Assembly (NCBI RefSeq): GCF_900101475.1
Contig: NZ_FMZV01000002.1
Span: 186,001-250,000, forward strand
DNA length: 64,000 nt
From: Ruegeria marina
Lineage (GTDB): Bacteria > Pseudomonadota > Alphaproteobacteria > Rhodobacterales > Rhodobacteraceae
Reading direction: 5' to 3'
Position 1 is the stretch's first letter. Each line of letters opens with the position of its first letter. Below are positions 25,927 to 34,942 of this stretch, piece by piece. The notes under the pieces were generated by a model that saw only the letters and a list, made by a program, of their open reading frames with translations, made no database searches and had not been told where the DNA came from. The position numbers and the translations under genes were made by a program.

Positions 25927-27213
25927 TCAAGAGCCGATACGCGCCCTGACCAGGTGCGTCAGCGTGGCGCCGGTCTCGTAATAGGCTTGCTGCAAACCGG
26001 TCATGCGTTCGGCATGGCCCTCGACGGCGGCGATGGGCAGATTACCTTCGTCACCGCCGATCAGCGCCTCGGCCATGGCCTGGCCGAACAGGGTTCCGGG
26101 GCCGATGCCCCGGCCGGAATAGCCATGTGCGGCCAGGGCGTTGGGACCGGGCCGGGTGATCTTGGGGATATGGTCCGAGGTCATGGCGATCCGGCCGTGC
26201 CAACCCATCTGCAACGGCTGGTCCGCCAATTCCGGGAACAGGCGCGCCAGCTTGCGGCGCACCCAGGCGCGGTGAATGCCGCTGGCAAGATGGCTCAGAT
26301 CACCCATCGCCCCGATGATCATCCGGCCCGCCGCGTCCATCCGGAAGGACGACATCACCAGCGCCGTATCCCAGCACCCTTCGCCGCCCGGAAGGATCCG
26401 CGCACGCAGTGCATCGGGCAAGGGGGCGGTGGCAAACTGGAAATAGTGCACCGGAACATAAGCCGGCGCGTTTCGCTCCAGGCCCTGGTGATACGCATTG
26501 GTGGCCTGGATCAGCGCCCGGGCGCGCACCGTGCCGCCCGGGGTTCTGGCCTGCCAGGTTCCGTCCCCATGGCTCAGTTCGATGACCGGGCTTCGCGCAT
26601 GGATCTTCGCGCCCGCCGCCTGGGCCGCGCGCGCCAGACCTTTGACATACCCCAATGGCTGAATGGTTCCGGCGCGCGGATCGAACAGCGCGCCGTGGAA
26701 CACGGTTGAACCGGTGCGGCGCGTGGTTTCCTCGGCCGACAGCAACTGCACCGGTGCCCCGGATGCCGAAAGCTGCGCATGCCGCTTGCGCAGGTCCGCC
26801 AGCCCGGCAGCGGAATGGGCGCAATGCAGAGTGCCATTGCGCACCGGTTCGCAGGCGATGTCATATCGCGCAATCAGATCGTAGACACGGGCCGGTGCCC
26901 CCGCCAGCAATGCGATCAGCCGGTCGCCGGCCTGCTGCCCCAGATGCGCGCGGATGTCGTCAGGTGGCAGCCACAAACCGGCATTGGCCAGCCCCACGTT
27001 GCGGCCCGATCCGCCATGGCCGATCTCCTGCGCTTCGAGCAGGCAGACGCTGGCCCCTGCCTGCGCCGCATGCAGGGCCGCCGACACGCCGGTGAATCCG
27101 CCCCCGACAATGACCAGATCGACAGACGTATCGGACTCCAGCGGAGGTGCCGAGACCTGTTCGGCACAGGTCTTGTGCCAGAGGTTGCTGTCGTTTTCCG
27201 AAACCTTCACCAT
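25927..27213 (-). CDS. FAD-dependent amine/amino-acid oxidoreductase (DAO family)
   Basis: This is a 428-residue flavoprotein of the DadA/PuuB/OrdL type. After an N-terminal stretch (WHKTC) comes the FAD-binding fold VDLVIVGGGFTGVSAALHAA, then EIGHGGSGRNVGLANAG, the DAO core, and the C-terminal FAD segment AAHGYSGRGIGPGTLFGQAM. Relatives oxidise N-substituted glycines, gamma-glutamylputrescine or D-amino acids. The substrate is not deducible. It is the last of a minus-strand run after the FabD-like gene (47 bases), so it may share the aminotransferase/E1 transcript. Confidence 0.87.
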   Translation of the reverse strand: MVKVSENDSNLWHKTCAEQVSAPPLESDTSVDLVIVGGGFTGVSAALHAAQAGASVCLLEAQEIGHGGSGRNVGLANAGLWLPPDDIRAHLGQQAGDRLIALLAGAPARVYDLIARYDIACEPVRNGTLHCAHSAAGLADLRKRHAQLSASGAPVQLLSAEETTRRTGSTVFHGALFDPRAGTIQPLGYVKGLARAAQAAGAKIHARSPVIELSHGDGTWQARTPGGTVRARALIQATNAYHQGLERNAPAYVPVHYFQFATAPLPDALRARILPGGEGCWDTALVMSSFRMDAAGRMIIGAMGDLSHLASGIHRAWVRRKLARLFPELADQPLQMGWHGRIAMTSDHIPKITRPGPNALAAHGYSGRGIGPGTLFGQAMAEALIGGDEGNLPIAAVEGHAERMTGLQQAYYETGATLTHLVRARIGS

Positions 27214-27260
27214 GTTTCACCGCGTGTTTTCCGGGCAGCCGGGATGTTGTTCCAGAACTC

Positions 27261-28298
27261 TCAGGCCGCGCAGACCAAGCCGCGCTGGTCGTCACGCCCC
27301 ATGGCGACCAGAAACGGGACCTCGGCCTGACGCACCTGGAACGCTACCTTGTCGCCCATGCCGCGCCAATTGGCCAGTACCAGCGATTGCGCCACCGCGC
27401 CGCTCAGCGTGGCCCCCGGACCGGTGACGATGAAGAGGTCGGGCGCAAACTCACGCGCGGCGGTCTGCACGGCACGGGTGAAATCATAGGGTTCGGTCAC
27501 CTGATGGCCCAGCGTGTACCCCCACAGCGCCTCGGTATCGGTTGCGCCCGGCCACCAGATCTTGCCGCGTCCGTCGATCATCGGACGGTCGGGCTGGGTG
27601 AACAGATCGGCACTCAGCCGTTGCCGCCCCTCGACGGCGACCGGCGCCTGCAACCGGGTGTGGAATGCGGCATGATTGGCCAGCCGCATCGGGAACCTTT
27701 CCTGCACCACCGGCTGAGAGGCCTCGAAGGCCTTGAGTCCCTCCTCGTTGCCCGCCAGCACCAGCATGCCGCCCAGATTGATGGACTGAGACAGATCATG
27801 GCCCGGCAAGGCGTCGATTCGGGCCACATGCGCCAGAAGTTCGGCCTTGCGCGCGGGATCGTCCGCCCAGTCTTCGCCGGTAAAGGGATAGACCAGTTGG
27901 CCGCCGATCAGATGCTCCTGCATCAGCGTGCCCATTGTATTGACCACCCGAAAACCGTTTTCGGGGCTCAGCGCCCCGGCGGCGGCCAGCGCGATGTACC
28001 AGCCCATCGAATTGCCGGTGACGGCGACCACCTCTATATCTTCGGCCAGCACCTGCGCATCGGCCAGCGAGGCCGCGTAGATCAGCGGCGAGGCCACATC
28101 GCCGCGCGAGTATTTGCCGACCGTATAACGCTCGGCCGCGTCCAACGCAGTGACCGCCTCCTGCCCCGCCTCGGCGCGGATCGCATCGAAGCGCCGGAAC
28201 ATCTCCATCCGGGCACCATGGTGGCGATGCAGATAACCCAGTTCCGGCTTGTTGTAGGTGCCCCGTCCGGGGCAGATCAGAACGGCGGTCCGGGTCAT
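27261..28298 (-). CDS. FabD-like acyltransferase (malonyl-CoA:ACP transacylase family)
   Basis: This is a 346-residue acyltransferase-fold protein. The nucleophile elbow reads VAVTGNSMGWYIALAAA, with Ser97 in GNSMG where FabD has GHSLG. The catalytic His lies in NHAAFHTRLQ near residue 218. The N-terminus LICPGRGTYNK replaces the usual FPGQG. It is probably not the housekeeping FabD, since it is fused by overlap (ATGA) to a 2-oxoacid dehydrogenase E1 gene and no ACP or ketosynthase genes are near. Acyl transfer from CoA to an unknown acceptor is likely. Confidence 0.8.
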   Translation of the reverse strand: MTRTAVLICPGRGTYNKPELGYLHRHHGARMEMFRRFDAIRAEAGQEAVTALDAAERYTVGKYSRGDVASPLIYAASLADAQVLAEDIEVVAVTGNSMGWYIALAAAGALSPENGFRVVNTMGTLMQEHLIGGQLVYPFTGEDWADDPARKAELLAHVARIDALPGHDLSQSINLGGMLVLAGNEEGLKAFEASQPVVQERFPMRLANHAAFHTRLQAPVAVEGRQRLSADLFTQPDRPMIDGRGKIWWPGATDTEALWGYTLGHQVTEPYDFTRAVQTAAREFAPDLFIVTGPGATLSGAVAQSLVLANWRGMGDKVAFQVRQAEVPFLVAMGRDDQRGLVCAA

Positions 28299-30487
28299 TT
28301 TGCAGCTCCGGTCAGGGAAAGCGCGGCGGCGACGATGCCGTCCTTGGACGGCAGCGGGGCGGCATAGGCGGGGCCGGTGGCGATAAAGCAATCCTCGGCC
28401 ACCACGCGGGCGGTCGGGGCGGCTCGACTTTCTTCGGCGAAGAAAGTCATCAGCGCCTCGGACTGGCTGCCTGTGCGCCGGCATTCGTCGACGATCAGCA
28501 CATGCCTGCAATCTTGTGTTGCTTCGCGCAGCGCCTCGGCCGGCAGTGGCGCCAGCCAGCGCATGTCGATGATCCGGGTCTTCACTCCCGCCGCCTCCAG
28601 TTCGGGCAGCGCCTGTCGCGACAAGTAATGCCCGTTGCCATAGGTGACGATGGCCAGATCGGTGCCGTCTCCATGTACCCCGACCTCGCCCAAGGTGATG
28701 CGCCGGTCAGGCGAGGGATAGGTGGTCATCCAGCCACCGTCCTGCGCCCCGTGCAGATCCCGCATCGGATAAAGCGCGATCGGCTCCAGAAACACCACCA
28801 ACCGCTGTTCTTCGCGCGCCAGGCGCACGCATTCGCGCAGCATCTGCGCCGCGTCCGCTCCGGTCGAGGGGCAGGCGATGATCACCCCCGGAATGTCGCG
28901 CAGCACAGCCAGCGAGTTGTCATTGTGGAAATGCCCGCCGAATCCTTTCTGGTATCCCAGCCCCGCGATACGCAGCACCATCGGGTTCGAGAACTGCCCG
29001 TTCGAGAAGAACGGCAGCGTCGCCGCCTCGCCCCGGATCTGGTCCTCGGCATTGTGCAGATAGGCGAGGAACTGGATTTCAGGGATCGGGATAAAGCCGT
29101 TATGGCCCATGCCAATGGCGAGCCCAAGTATGGATTGCTCGTCCAGAAGCGTGTCGATCATCCGGTCAGGGCCGAAACGCTGTTGCAGCTTCTGGGTCAC
29201 GCCATAGACGCCCCCCTTGCGGCCCACATCCTCGCCCATGCAGACGATTTCACCATGTTCCAGCATCAGGTCGGTCAGCGCCCAGTTGATCAGGCGGCTC
29301 ATCGGCTGCGGCTCGTCCATGGCGCGCATGTCACCGCCGAAAGTCTGCGCGCGCGCCTCGGCGCTGGGGCCATTGGTGGGCTTGCAGGTGCGTTTCGGCG
29401 GGATAAGGCTGGCCGCAACCTCGGCGGCATTCGCCAGATGCGGGCGTGTCGCAGCCTCGGCCGCAATGCGGTCGGTGCGGGCGCAGGTCTGTTCGTAGAT
29501 CGCCAGCGCATCCGCAGGCATCAGCGCGCCGTCCTCGGCCAGCAACCGTACGCTGTGAAGCAGTGGATCGTTGGCTTCCTCCGCCTCAACCTCGGCCCGG
29601 GACAGATAGGTAGTCGGCACATCCGCCCCGGCATGGCCATAGAGACGCACGGTTTTCAGATGCAGGAACGCAGGCTTGCGTCGGATGCGGACATAGGCGG
29701 CGGCCTCTTGCGCCACGGCATATGTCTCATAGATGTCCAGCCCGTTGGCCTGAAAATAGCGGATGCCCGGCCGATGCTCCATCGACGCCTGAATCCAGCC
29801 GCGGGGCGTCTTGGTCGAAATACCGATCCCGTTATCCTCGCATACGAACAGCAGCGGCAGCGGGATCGACTGAACGCTGGTCCAGCCGGCGGTGTTGATC
29901 GCGCCCTGCGCCGTGGAATGGTTGGCCGAGGCATCGCCGAACGAACACATGGCAATCCCGTCCTCGGGCAATTGCCGGTGTTCGGGCGGGTGCCGCCGGG
30001 CCGCGCCCAGGCTATAGGCCGCGCCCACCGCCTTGGGCAGGTGGCTGGCGATGGTCGAGGTCTGCGGCGGGATCATCAGCGCCCTGGATCCCAGCACCTT
30101 GTGCCGCCCGCCCGAAGTGGGATCCTCCCTAGAGCAGGCAAAGCTCAGGAGCATGTCCCAGGCGATCTGCTGGCCAGGCACCTGTTCGGCGCGGGCGATC
30201 TGGAACGCCGCGTCCCGGTAATGCAGAAAAGCGATATCGGCCGGACGCAGCGCATGGGCCACCGCCGCCATCCCCTCGTGCCCCGAGGAGCCGATGGTAT
30301 AGAATCCCTGCCCGGCTTTCTGCATCGCCCGGCTGGTCCGGTCGAGCGCGCGGCTGAGCACCTGTGACCGGAAGAGAGACACCGCATCGCTGCGTGACAG
30401 GCCCGGACGCGGCGGCGCACCCTTGGGCAGGTCGCCCGCGGCAACCCGGCTCAGGAAATTTTCATGTACGATCTGGGCGCGGTCCAT
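28295..30487 (-). CDS. 2-oxoacid dehydrogenase E1, alpha and beta subunits fused
   Basis: This 730-residue thiamine-diphosphate enzyme would oxidatively decarboxylate a 2-oxoacid (branched-chain type). The alpha half (about 1-360) has GQGFYTIGSSGHEGMAAVAH, the TPP motif beginning FGDASANHSTAQGAIN and the YGHAGADVPTTYLS loop. The beta half (about 390-730) has EIVCMGEDVGRKGGVYGVTQ, PEIQFLAYLHNAEDQIRGEA and VVFLEPIALYP. No E2 or E3 gene is adjacent, so the usual complex is incomplete here. The gene overlaps the FabD-like gene by four bases and lies downstream of an aminotransferase, suggesting amino acid to 2-oxoacid to acyl group. Confidence 0.9.
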   Translation of the reverse strand: MDRAQIVHENFLSRVAAGDLPKGAPPRPGLSRSDAVSLFRSQVLSRALDRTSRAMQKAGQGFYTIGSSGHEGMAAVAHALRPADIAFLHYRDAAFQIARAEQVPGQQIAWDMLLSFACSREDPTSGGRHKVLGSRALMIPPQTSTIASHLPKAVGAAYSLGAARRHPPEHRQLPEDGIAMCSFGDASANHSTAQGAINTAGWTSVQSIPLPLLFVCEDNGIGISTKTPRGWIQASMEHRPGIRYFQANGLDIYETYAVAQEAAAYVRIRRKPAFLHLKTVRLYGHAGADVPTTYLSRAEVEAEEANDPLLHSVRLLAEDGALMPADALAIYEQTCARTDRIAAEAATRPHLANAAEVAASLIPPKRTCKPTNGPSAEARAQTFGGDMRAMDEPQPMSRLINWALTDLMLEHGEIVCMGEDVGRKGGVYGVTQKLQQRFGPDRMIDTLLDEQSILGLAIGMGHNGFIPIPEIQFLAYLHNAEDQIRGEAATLPFFSNGQFSNPMVLRIAGLGYQKGFGGHFHNDNSLAVLRDIPGVIIACPSTGADAAQMLRECVRLAREEQRLVVFLEPIALYPMRDLHGAQDGGWMTTYPSPDRRITLGEVGVHGDGTDLAIVTYGNGHYLSRQALPELEAAGVKTRIIDMRWLAPLPAEALREATQDCRHVLIVDECRRTGSQSEALMTFFAEESRAAPTARVVAEDCFIATGPAYAAPLPSKDGIVAAALSLTGAAK

Positions 30488-30525
30488 GGCTCGGCCTTCT
30501 TTTACCTGGGGCGGCTGCCCCCTTG

Positions 30526-31692
30526 TTACAACGCGGCGACGGCGCGGGCGATACGCGCAAGCCCTTCTTCCAGACTCTGCCTCGCATAAGCGAAAGACAG
30601 GCGCAAATGCCCCGGCGTGCCAAAGGCCCGCCCCGGCACCAGCGCCACCCCGGTGCTGTCCAGCAGATAGCGGCAGAATTCATGATCGACAGGCATGGCT
30701 GCGGGCGTCTTGGGGAACACATAGAACGCGCCATCCGGCAGTTCACAGTCAAGCCCGGCTGCATTCAGCCCCGCGACCACCAGATCGCGCCGCGCCAACA
30801 TCTCGGCCCGCCGCTCGGCCAGCAAGTCCTGCGGACCGGTCAGCGCCGCCAGCGCCGCCGCCTGCGCGATGGAACAGGCACCCGAGGTGATCTGCCCCTG
30901 CACCGCCACCATCGCCTTGATCAGCGACGCCGGGCCAATACCCCAGCCGATGCGCCAGCCGGTCATGGAATAGGCCTTGGACACGCCGTTCACGATCAGG
31001 GTCCGATCCGTCAGCTCCGGCACCGCTTGCACAAAGGGGGTAAAGGGAACATAGGCCAGATGCTGGTAAATCTCGTCCGAGATCACCCAGACATGCGGAT
31101 GGCCTTCCAGCACCGCGCCCAGCGCCTGCAACTCGGCTTGCGAATAGATGGCGCCGGTGGGGTTCGAAGGCGTGTTGAGCAAGAGCCAGCGCGTGCGCGG
31201 GGTGATTGCGGCCTCAAGCTGCGCGGGCGTCAGCTTGAATCCCTGCTCGCCCGGACAATCCAGCACCACAGGCACACCACCTGCCAACCGCACCATATCG
31301 GCATAGCTGGTCCAGAAGGGCGCGGTGGTGATCACCTCGTCGCCTGAATCGAGTGTGGCGAGGAACGCACCCGCCAGCACCTGCTTGGCCCCGGTCGAAA
31401 TGATCACATTGGCAGGCTCTACCCCAGCCTCGGCAGCAATCGCCGCGCGCAGGGCCGGAGTGCCTGCCGTCGCGGGATAGCGGGTCTGGCCCGCCAGCGC
31501 CGCCTGATGTGCGGCCTCGATCACGTGAGCGGGCGTAGGGAAATCCGGCTCGCCGGTGCTGAGCGCGATGACATCCACACCCCCGGCCCTCAGCCGGGCG
31601 GCATGTTCAGAGATCTGGACGATTTCCGACAGTTCGATGCCATCGAGCCGTCCGGCCCGCTTGAACCCGGTCACGCCGGTCTGGATGGTCAT
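30526..31692 (-). CDS. Class I/II pyridoxal-phosphate aminotransferase
   Basis: This is a 388-residue AspC-type aminotransferase. ALSTGEPDFPTPAHVIEAAH, LLLNTPSNPTGAIYSQAELQ, VISDEIYQHLAY and the PLP-lysine segment VNGVSKAYSMTGWRIGW (Lys in SKAYSMTGWR) are all present. The C-terminal Arg region GHLRLSFA is normal. The substrate is not evident. Position as first gene upstream of the E1 fusion suggests it supplies the 2-oxoacid. It starts at ATG 31692 opposite a LysR gene. Confidence 0.9.
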   Translation of the reverse strand: MTIQTGVTGFKRAGRLDGIELSEIVQISEHAARLRAGGVDVIALSTGEPDFPTPAHVIEAAHQAALAGQTRYPATAGTPALRAAIAAEAGVEPANVIISTGAKQVLAGAFLATLDSGDEVITTAPFWTSYADMVRLAGGVPVVLDCPGEQGFKLTPAQLEAAITPRTRWLLLNTPSNPTGAIYSQAELQALGAVLEGHPHVWVISDEIYQHLAYVPFTPFVQAVPELTDRTLIVNGVSKAYSMTGWRIGWGIGPASLIKAMVAVQGQITSGACSIAQAAALAALTGPQDLLAERRAEMLARRDLVVAGLNAAGLDCELPDGAFYVFPKTPAAMPVDHEFCRYLLDSTGVALVPGRAFGTPGHLRLSFAYARQSLEEGLARIARAVAAL

Positions 31693-31729
31693 GGCGCCCT
31701 CACAGTAGCCCTAGAAGTTTCCCGCAACA

Positions 31730-31751
31730 TTTCGCGCTGGATAACGCAAAA
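31730..31751. promoter_or_regulatory. Candidate LysR operator in the aminotransferase/lysR gap
   Basis: TTTCGCG and CGCAAAA flank an 8-base centre (6 of 7 pairs). The dyad sits 38 bases from the aminotransferase start and 27 from the lysR start, in an 85-base divergent gap. Geometry fits a shared LysR site; not verified. Confidence 0.4.
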
Positions 31752-31777
31752 AACCAGTGATATTTCATTGAAAAGGT

Positions 31778-32689
31778 ATGAGGAAAAGGCATGTGATTAC
31801 ACCTCGGCGATTTCTTCCTTCGATTTCCTCTCTGCTGGCGCTTGAGGCCGTAGACCGGCTTGGCAGCGCCACGGCCGCAGCAGAGGAACTGTCCCTGACC
31901 CAAAGCGCCATCAGTCGCCAACTGAAGGTGATGGAAGAGCAACTCGGCGTCGAACTGATCCAGCGCACACAAATGCGCCTGCACCTGACCTCGGCCGCCC
32001 AGGATTACGTGAAGACGGCACGAATGGTGCTACAGCACCTGGCGCAGGCCTCGCTCAAGCTCAAGGCCAACCCGACAGGCGGCACGCTCACCCTGTCCAT
32101 CCTGCCTGCTTTCGGCATGCACTGGCTGGCGCCGCGGCTCCAGGATTTCGCCCGCCGCCACCCCGAGGTGACGATGAACCTCAACACCCGGCTGAAACCT
32201 TTCGACTTCGAAAGCGAACCCTCGGACGCCGCCATTCATTTCGGGCGAAAAGATTGGGCCGGTGTGCAATATCTGCCAATCATGCGCGAAGAGGTTCTGC
32301 CGGTCTGCGCGCCAGGCGTGCGAGGCGAAGGCAACCCAGATCTCGAATGGCTAAAAAACGCCCCCCTGTTGCATCTCGACACCCGGCCCGATGCCTGGGA
32401 GCGCTGGTTTGCTGCCCAGGGCCAACCGGAAACGGGACTGCGCGGGATGCTGTTCGACCAGTTCTCGACCATGATTCAAGCCACCATACACGGGCTCGGC
32501 GTTGCCTTGCTGCCCTCATACCTGGTGGAGCAGGATATGCGAACCGGCCGATTGGTGCTTGCCTGGAACGGACCGGCGGTCAGTCTCGGTGATTACTTTC
32601 TGGTCTGGCCACAAAATCGCGCCGAACCGCAGCCGTTGAAATCTTTCCGAACCTGGTTGCAGACACGATTGAGCCGGGAGCGCCCTTGA
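31778..32689 (+). CDS. LysR-family regulator (GcvA-like)
   Basis: This is a 303-residue regulator. The HTH reads ALEAVDRLGSATAAAEELSL then TQSAISRQLKVMEEQLGVEL, ending IQRTQMRLHLTSAAQDYV. The effector domain carries ILPAFGMHWLAPRLQDFARR and NLNTRLKPFDFESEPSDAAI, the pattern of the GcvA/AmpR group. It is divergent from the aminotransferase-E1-FabD series and probably controls it. The gene ends into a field of hairpins at 32700-32870. Confidence 0.87.
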   Translation: MRKRHVITPRRFLPSISSLLALEAVDRLGSATAAAEELSLTQSAISRQLKVMEEQLGVELIQRTQMRLHLTSAAQDYVKTARMVLQHLAQASLKLKANPTGGTLTLSILPAFGMHWLAPRLQDFARRHPEVTMNLNTRLKPFDFESEPSDAAIHFGRKDWAGVQYLPIMREEVLPVCAPGVRGEGNPDLEWLKNAPLLHLDTRPDAWERWFAAQGQPETGLRGMLFDQFSTMIQATIHGLGVALLPSYLVEQDMRTGRLVLAWNGPAVSLGDYFLVWPQNRAEPQPLKSFRTWLQTRLSRERP

Positions 32690-32699
32690 GCGGCCTGGC

Positions 32700-32870
32700 G
32701 AGGGGCGCAGCCCCTCTTGCCCTGCGGGCAATTCACCCCGGAGTATTTTTTTCACCAGAAAGAAGCGCAAGATCCGGTCAGTCCTGCTTCTTTCTGGTTA
32801 CAAATACTCCAGGGAGTTTGAGGGACAGTGTCCCTCAACGAAGAATCGTGCGCGCCGCAGGCGCACGATT
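32700..32870. terminator. Cluster of hairpins between convergent genes
   Basis: Four hairpins are visible. GAGGGGC/GCCCCTC (32700-32716) is followed by a T-rich element. The repeat pair (32740-32810) folds on itself. TTGAGGGACA/TGTCCCTCAA (32818-32838) is perfect, 10 bp. AATCGTGCGC/GCGCACGATT (32844-32870) is perfect, 10 bp with a 7-base loop. They lie between a plus-strand lysR and a minus-strand acyl-CoA dehydrogenase and would end transcription from both sides. Confidence 0.7.
32740..32810. repeat. Intergenic repeat, inverted pair
   Basis: The left arm at 32740-32765 reads GGAGTATTTTTTTCACCAGA then AAGAAG. The right arm at 32787-32810 is the imperfect reverse complement, CTTCTTTCTGGTTACAAATA then CTCC. 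Both arms are copies of the element at 1960 and 6763, here facing each other with 21 bases between. Confidence 0.8.
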
Positions 32871-32884
32871 TGATTTCGAACGGA

Positions 32885-34042
32885 TCAGACGTCCATCGAC
32901 CGGGCGATCAGTTCCTTCATGACCTCGTTTGTGCCACCATAGATCATCTGCACCCGGGCATCGGCATAGAGCCGCGCGATGGGATATTCCATCATGAAAC
33001 CGTAACCGCCGAAGAGTTGCAGGCATTCGTGCATGATCTCGTTCTGAACCTCGGAGCCGTAGTATTTCACCATCGAGGCAGTCGCGGCGTCCAGTTGCCC
33101 GGCCTCGAGCCGTGCGATGCAATCATTGACGAAACTGCGCAGCACCTCGGCCTTGGTCTTGCATTCGGCCAGTTTGAAGCGGGTATTCTGGAAATCCATC
33201 ACCCGCTGGCCGAAGGCCTTGCGTTCCTGCACGTATTTCACCGTCTCGGCGATGGCGAAGTCGATGGCGCCCAGCGCCATGATGCCGATAGTCAGCCGTT
33301 CCCAGGGCAGCTGTTTCATCAGTTGGTAGAAGCCCTGCCCCTCTTCCGGGCCGATGAGGTTGGTCATCGGCACCTTGACGTCCTCGAAGAACAGCTCGGC
33401 GGTATCGTTGGCCTTCATCCCCAGCTTCTTGAGGTTGCGGCCCCTGCGGAACCCCTCGGCGCCTTCGGTTTCCAGCGCGATCAGCGATACACCCTTGGCG
33501 CCCAGGCTCTTGTCGGTCTTGGCGACCACGATGATCAGGTCGGCGCTCTGGCCATTGGTGATGAAGATCTTGGACCCGTTGATCCGGTAGGAATTGCCGT
33601 CCTTCTCGGCAGTGGTGCGCACCGCCTGCAGGTCCGACCCGGTGCCCGGCTCGGTCATCGCGATGGCACCCACCATCTCGCCCGAGGCGAGTTTCGGAAG
33701 CCATTTCGCCTTCTGCTCGTCGCTGCCGTAGGCGGTGATGTAATGTGTCACGATAGACTGGATGCCATAGCCCCATCCCGCATCCCCGCGCGAGGTCTGT
33801 TCATAGATGGTGACCGCGTCAAAGCCCATGCCGCCGCCGACGCCTCCGAATTCCTCTGGGATGGCCCCCGCCATCAGCCCTGTCTCGCCGGCCTTGCGCC
33901 AGAAATCCCGATCGACGACACCGTTGTCGACCCAGGTCTCGATATTGGGAACCAGTTCGTCATCGAGGAACCGGCCTGCCGCCTCGGCGAACATGCGGTG
34001 TTCGTCGGTGACCCAGGCCGCTGTGCTGGTGAAAAGGGACAT
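32885..34042 (-). CDS. Acyl-CoA dehydrogenase
   Basis: This is a 385-residue FAD enzyme introducing an alpha,beta double bond into an acyl-CoA. AIAMTEPGTGSDLQAVRTTA and INGSKIFITNGQ (FAD contacts), ERKAFGQRVMDFQ, QLFGGYGFMMEYPIARLYAD and IYGGTNEVMKELIAR are the family signatures. The catalytic Glu is expected in the YGGTNE segment, which is present. It is the last gene of the minus-strand acyl-CoA carboxylase operon, 102 bases after the TIGR03084 gene. By analogy with atu/liu operons it could act on a branched or prenyl-type acyl-CoA. Confidence 0.92.
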   Translation of the reverse strand: MSLFTSTAAWVTDEHRMFAEAAGRFLDDELVPNIETWVDNGVVDRDFWRKAGETGLMAGAIPEEFGGVGGGMGFDAVTIYEQTSRGDAGWGYGIQSIVTHYITAYGSDEQKAKWLPKLASGEMVGAIAMTEPGTGSDLQAVRTTAEKDGNSYRINGSKIFITNGQSADLIIVVAKTDKSLGAKGVSLIALETEGAEGFRRGRNLKKLGMKANDTAELFFEDVKVPMTNLIGPEEGQGFYQLMKQLPWERLTIGIMALGAIDFAIAETVKYVQERKAFGQRVMDFQNTRFKLAECKTKAEVLRSFVNDCIARLEAGQLDAATASMVKYYGSEVQNEIMHECLQLFGGYGFMMEYPIARLYADARVQMIYGGTNEVMKELIARSMDV

Positions 34043-34144
34043 GTCATTCTCCGATATCAGTTTTGCTCAGGCTACGCGCGGACCCGATTCAAGCCAATCG
34101 GGGTGACGCGGCGTTCCGGGAATGCAACGCAACGTCCTTGACCG

Positions 34145-34942
34145 TCAGCCCGCCACCCGATGGCGCGCGCCCTTGGCAGGAGGGGTTTCAGCGCCTCCGG
34201 CAAAGCATTGTGCGATCGACATCCATTCGGCGGCGACGGGCCCTTCGACCCGCAACGAGGTGTCCGCGATATTGCGGGTCTGGGCCACCACCTGAGCGAA
34301 TTCGACGGCGGAGCCTGAGATGCGGTTTTCGCCCGGCTCGCCGAAGGTCCAGACAGCACCCGACGGAGCCGTCAGCTCCAGCATGGGCATCGTTTCCGGC
34401 ACCGGGCGGCCATGCACCTTGTAGGACCAGCCGAAGGTGTTGACGCCAAGCACCACGATGTTCTTCACCCGGTCGGCCTCCGGCCGCGCAACGCCCAGAA
34501 TGTCGAAGACCTCCTGACCATGCGCCCAGGTTTCCATCTGACGCGCGGTGATCGACGAGCGGACGGACATTTCCGGGCCGGCCCATTTCACCCGGCGTCT
34601 GGGGTCGAGCGCGGCCCAGCGGCGGCCCATGTCGGAATAAAGCGCCTTCCAGGCCTCGCGCAGATATTCACCGCGTTCTGTGATCATCGCGTTCTCGGTG
34701 GCGCGGAAACCCTGTTTGCCGATCCCGGCAAAGGTTTCCGCCAGCCGCGCCTGAAATGCGGCCTCGTCGGTCAGCGACAAGTCCGCCATCTGGTTCCAGA
34801 AATGCAGATGCACCAGGACGTCGTTCAAGGTCCACCCCTTGAACTGGGTCACAGTCTCCCACCGTGCGCCCGAGACGCCTGCCAGCACCGCATGCAAAGC
34901 CTCGCTTTCGGCCAGGAAATCGCTTGCCTGTTCCATCTTCAT
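34145..34942 (-). CDS. TIGR03084/DinB-like (maleylpyruvate-isomerase N-terminal fold) protein
   Basis: This 265-residue protein has a DinB/YfiT-like four-helix N-terminal domain (WTLNDVLVHLHFWNQMADLS, with His residues that could bind metal; ITARQMETWAHGQEVFDILG). A C-terminal SCP2-like part follows (LTAPSGAVWTFGEP, WMSIAQCFAGG). The overall layout matches the TIGR03084 family, whose function is unknown and which often sits in acyl-CoA operons. The start overlaps the stop of the nitronate monooxygenase gene by four bases, indicating coupling. Confidence 0.8.
   Translation of the reverse strand: MKMEQASDFLAESEALHAVLAGVSGARWETVTQFKGWTLNDVLVHLHFWNQMADLSLTDEAAFQARLAETFAGIGKQGFRATENAMITERGEYLREAWKALYSDMGRRWAALDPRRRVKWAGPEMSVRSSITARQMETWAHGQEVFDILGVARPEADRVKNIVVLGVNTFGWSYKVHGRPVPETMPMLELTAPSGAVWTFGEPGENRISGSAVEFAQVVAQTRNIADTSLRVEGPVAAEWMSIAQCFAGGAETPPAKGARHRVAG

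Noticed and set aside
28502-30367. 621-codon plus-strand frame across the E1 gene
   Set aside because: Shadow of the minus-strand E1 fusion, which carries all family motifs.
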